Shown here: positions 61,736-64,000 of the stretch, in pieces
How positions within the stretch are numbered: the first letter of the stretch is position 1
Layout of the letters: each line of letters opens with the position of its first letter
Origin: Chitinophagales bacterium
GTDB taxonomy: Bacteria; Bacteroidota; Bacteroidia; Chitinophagales; Chitinophagaceae
DNA length: 64,000 nucleotides
Assembly: GCA_017303835.1 (NCBI GenBank)
Contig: JAFLBI010000001.1
Location: 744,001 to 808,000 of the forward strand
Direction: 5' to 3'
Position numbers and translations under genes: made by a program
The notes under the pieces: generated by a model
Told to the model about the DNA's origin: nothing
The model's database searches: none
Seen by the model: the letters and a program-made list of their open reading frames with translations, nothing else

Positions 61736-63559
61736 ATGAAACACCTTGCAGCACTCAATCATTACTTCTGGAAATACCGATACCGTTTCTTTATCGGTAT
61801 CTTTTTCGTGATTGCTTCTAACTATTTTGCGGTATTGGCCCCACAAGTAACAGGCTATGTGGTGAGTCGGGTACAACAACAATTACCGGGTGCTAAAACG
61901 GTTGCCAAAACTGTACAACACGATTGGATGGTTGATTGGTTTGTGTCCAAAATGGATGCTAGTACGCATGATTTTGCCTGGATAGTGGCGGTATGTTGTA
62001 TCACCATTCTGGCATTGGCTGTGATTCGCGGTATTCTCATGTTCTTCATGCGCCAGACCATTATCGTCATGAGCAGGCATATTGAATATGATCAGAAGAA
62101 TGAGATTTATCAACACTACCAAAAACTCGATACACAGTTTTACAAGACCAATTCCACCGGCGATCTCATGAACCGAATGGCGGAAGATGTGAGCCGCGTT
62201 AGAATGTACACCGGTCCGGCAATCATGTATTTCATTAATCTGGTTGCACTGATCAGCTTCTGTGTTGTTAATATGCTGCGTAAGGATGCCGAACTCACGA
62301 TGTATGTATTGGCGCCATTGCCATTGCTGGCTATTACGATCTATTACGTTAACAGCATCATCAACAAAAAAAGTGAACAGATACAAGCTCGCTTATCAGA
62401 TCTTACTACCAATGCACAAGAATCCTATTCCGGTATTCGTGTGATCAAATCTTTTGTACAGGAAAAAGCCATGTTAGGTTTCTTCACCCGCAACAGCGAA
62501 GAGTACAAGCAAAATGCGATTGCATTAGCTAGAGTAGAAGCCGTGTATTTCCCTAGCATGACGCTCATGATTGGCATCAGTACACTGGTTACTATTCTGA
62601 TTGGCGGTTTGCAAGCGTTGGAAGACAGTTCACGTGTGGGCACCATTGTAGAGTTTGTGATCTATATCAATATGCTCAACTTCCCGGTGAGTGCTATTGG
62701 CTGGACGGCCAGTATTGTACAACGTGCAGCAGCATCGCAGAAGCGCATCAATGAATTCATGTTCACCAAACCAGTGGTGAAGGAAACCAGTCATGCAGAA
62801 ATGATTCGTCCCGAAGGAGATATTGTACTGAAAGATGTTTCTTTCACTTACCCCCATACGGGCATTCGTGCTTTGAATCATATCAATCTCCACATCAAAA
62901 AAGGCGCGCGCGTTTTATTGTTGGGCAGAACAGGTAGCGGTAAAACCTCACTAGCACAATTACTACTCCGTTTCTATGAACCGGATGCCGGTAGCATCGA
63001 AATTGGTGGCAGAGCCCTGCAGGAATATGAACTCATGCATTACCGCGAGCAGATCAGTTATGTGCCACAGGATGTTTTTTTATTTAGTGATACCGTTGCA
63101 GATAATATTGCATTTGGACTTGATGAAACCGCTACCAAAGAAACTGTTGCCAAAGCAGCAGCCATGGCTGGAGTAGATGGCGATATCGCGCAATTCGCTC
63201 AGCAATACGATACCATGATTGGTGAGCGCGGCGTAACGCTGAGTGGCGGACAAAAACAACGCATTTCTATTGCGCGTGCCCTGATCAAACAACCTTCTCT
63301 CGCCATATTTGATGATTGCCTAAGCGCCGTTGATGCCCGAACAGAAAGACTGATTGTCAACAACCTTGATAAAGCCCTCAAAGGCAGAACTGCCATTATC
63401 ATCACACACCGCATACCCACTGATTTTCACTTCGATACCATTGTGGTTTTGGAGAATGGTCAAATTGCCGAAATAGGTAACCATGACCAGCTGATGGAAC
63501 AGGATGGTTTATATGCAGAATTATTCCGCGTGCAAAGAGTGGAAAACCGCGAAGAATAG
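61736..63559 (+). CDS. ABC exporter, fused permease-ATPase (MsbA/MdlA-like)
   Basis: A 607-residue half-transporter. Six membrane helices (about 18-310) precede the ATPase domain (about 350-600): Walker A GRTGSGKTSL (about 402), Q-loop YVPQDVFLF, signature LSGGQKQR (about 500) and Walker B LAIFDDCLSAVD, where the usual catalytic Glu is Asp. The D-D variant is typical of MdlA-like exporters, which pair with an MdlB-like half; no such gene is visible here. The likely cargo is lipid or drug-like, unknown. It is divergent from the tRNA gene. Confidence 0.9.
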   Translation: MKHLAALNHYFWKYRYRFFIGIFFVIASNYFAVLAPQVTGYVVSRVQQQLPGAKTVAKTVQHDWMVDWFVSKMDASTHDFAWIVAVCCITILALAVIRGILMFFMRQTIIVMSRHIEYDQKNEIYQHYQKLDTQFYKTNSTGDLMNRMAEDVSRVRMYTGPAIMYFINLVALISFCVVNMLRKDAELTMYVLAPLPLLAITIYYVNSIINKKSEQIQARLSDLTTNAQESYSGIRVIKSFVQEKAMLGFFTRNSEEYKQNAIALARVEAVYFPSMTLMIGISTLVTILIGGLQALEDSSRVGTIVEFVIYINMLNFPVSAIGWTASIVQRAAASQKRINEFMFTKPVVKETSHAEMIRPEGDIVLKDVSFTYPHTGIRALNHINLHIKKGARVLLLGRTGSGKTSLAQLLLRFYEPDAGSIEIGGRALQEYELMHYREQISYVPQDVFLFSDTVADNIAFGLDETATKETVAKAAAMAGVDGDIAQFAQQYDTMIGERGVTLSGGQKQRISIARALIKQPSLAIFDDCLSAVDARTERLIVNNLDKALKGRTAIIITHRIPTDFHFDTIVVLENGQIAEIGNHDQLMEQDGLYAELFRVQRVENREE

Positions 63560-63606
63560 GTCTTTTAGAAACCGCCAAAGCCTTGTTTTACATTCCATTA
63601 CAAAAT

Positions 63607-63636
63607 TTTGCCAATTCGCAAACAATATTATATTTG
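63607..63636 (+). promoter_or_regulatory. Promoter of the DUF3276 gene
   Basis: TTTG at 63,607-63,610, 18 bases, TATATTTG at 63,629-63,636, followed by a leader of about 35 bases to the GTG start. Confidence 0.6.
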
Positions 63637-63677
63637 TTCACCTAAACAAATTCAAACCAAAACAAAACTGCTTGACT

Positions 63678-64000
63678 GTGGCGTACGAGAACAACGACAA
63701 GAAAATGGAGAGCGTTTACAGCAAACGTATCCGTGCCGGGAAGAGAAGAACTTATTTCTTCGATGTGCGTGCAACCCGTGGTAATGATTTTTATTTAACC
63801 ATTACCGAAAGCCGCAAGCGCTTTGATAACAATGGTTATGATAGACACAAGATCTTCTTGTACAAAGAAGACTTCAATAAATTTTTGAAAGCGCTGAATG
63901 AAGCAGTAGATCATGTGAAAACAGAACTAATGCCTGATTTCGACTTTGATGCTTTCAACCACGAATACGATGATGCTGAAGGCGAAGTATATGAAGCAGC
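63678..64000 (+). CDS. DUF3276 (PUR-alpha-like) nucleic-acid-binding protein, N-terminal part
   Basis: A partial gene running off the right end; 107 codons are visible. VAYENNDKKMESVYSKRIR, GKRRTYFFDVRATRGNDFYLTITESRKRF and HKIFLYKEDFNKFLKALNE match the PUR-domain proteins (DUF3276) universal in Bacteroidota, small single-stranded-nucleic-acid binders. The GTG at 63,678 is chosen as start because relatives begin MAYE; the ATG at 63,708 is possible. The C-terminal acidic tail (DDAEGEVYEA) is typical. It has its own promoter. Confidence 0.88.
   Translation, partial: MAYENNDKKMESVYSKRIRAGKRRTYFFDVRATRGNDFYLTITESRKRFDNNGYDRHKIFLYKEDFNKFLKALNEAVDHVKTELMPDFDFDAFNHEYDDAEGEVYEA

Overview
The window reads as chromosomal DNA of a Bacteroidota bacterium, most likely a member of the Chitinophagaceae or a close relative. 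The signs are SusC-like TonB receptors with a carboxypeptidase-regulatory-like N-terminal domain, the futalosine menaquinone enzyme MqnE, a PUR-family DUF3276 protein, almost no Shine-Dalgarno sequences, and several promoters matching the Bacteroidota consensus TTTG - about 20 nt - TAnnTTTG. The genus cannot be fixed from the sequence alone.

Bases 1-39,166 are ordinary core chromosome. They hold trhO (partial), purC, two TonB receptors, pdhB, a sigma-54-type response regulator without a DNA-binding domain, a CarH-like MerR/B12 regulator, lepB, cdd, an RlmK-like methyltransferase, two tandem M14 peptidases (one apparently dead), an aminotransferase, a DUF4397 lipoprotein, a class-A-beta-lactamase-fold hydrolase, sdaA, mqnE, a CNT nucleoside transporter, trxA, dnaE, an NlpC/P60 lipoprotein, a polysaccharide flippase, an M1 peptidase, a peptide-binding lipoprotein, msrA and a MutS2-type protein. 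Convergent junctions and gaps carry two interspersed repeat families: a 108-bp element made of nested palindromes, and a shorter element beginning AACCGCAAAG.

Bases 39,167-61,597 look like a 22.4-kb genomic island. An exact 24-bp direct repeat lies at both ends. The right copy is the 3' end of an intact tRNA-Ser(UGA) gene. The left copy is a displaced tRNA 3' fragment still beside what looks like the original tRNA terminator. No intact integrase is visible. The left half of the island (39.4-46.5 kb) holds a fasciclin protein, a b-type cytochrome with a sulfite-oxidase-fold molybdopterin protein, a DUF4331 protein split over two genes, a TPR lipoprotein and a TonB receptor. The fasciclin and first DUF4331 genes share a duplicated promoter of identical geometry. 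A SnoaL-like protein and a STAND-type ATPase follow.

The right half of the island (49.6-60.7 kb) is visibly richer in A+T. It holds eleven tightly packed minus-strand genes, nearly all for exported or membrane proteins: two cupins, two DoxX-like proteins, DUF2306, a TraB/DUF5694-like protein, a predicted HExxH peptidase, a TlpA-like thioredoxin lipoprotein and three unknowns. They are read divergently from a MarR regulator and a retropepsin-like protein. The 71-bp divergent promoter carries two matching palindromes 22 bp apart. This MarR-linked envelope cluster is the best candidate for an undescribed system; its function is not evident from sequence.

Core genes resume after the tRNA with an MdlA/MsbA-type ABC exporter and the start of a DUF3276 gene that runs off the end.
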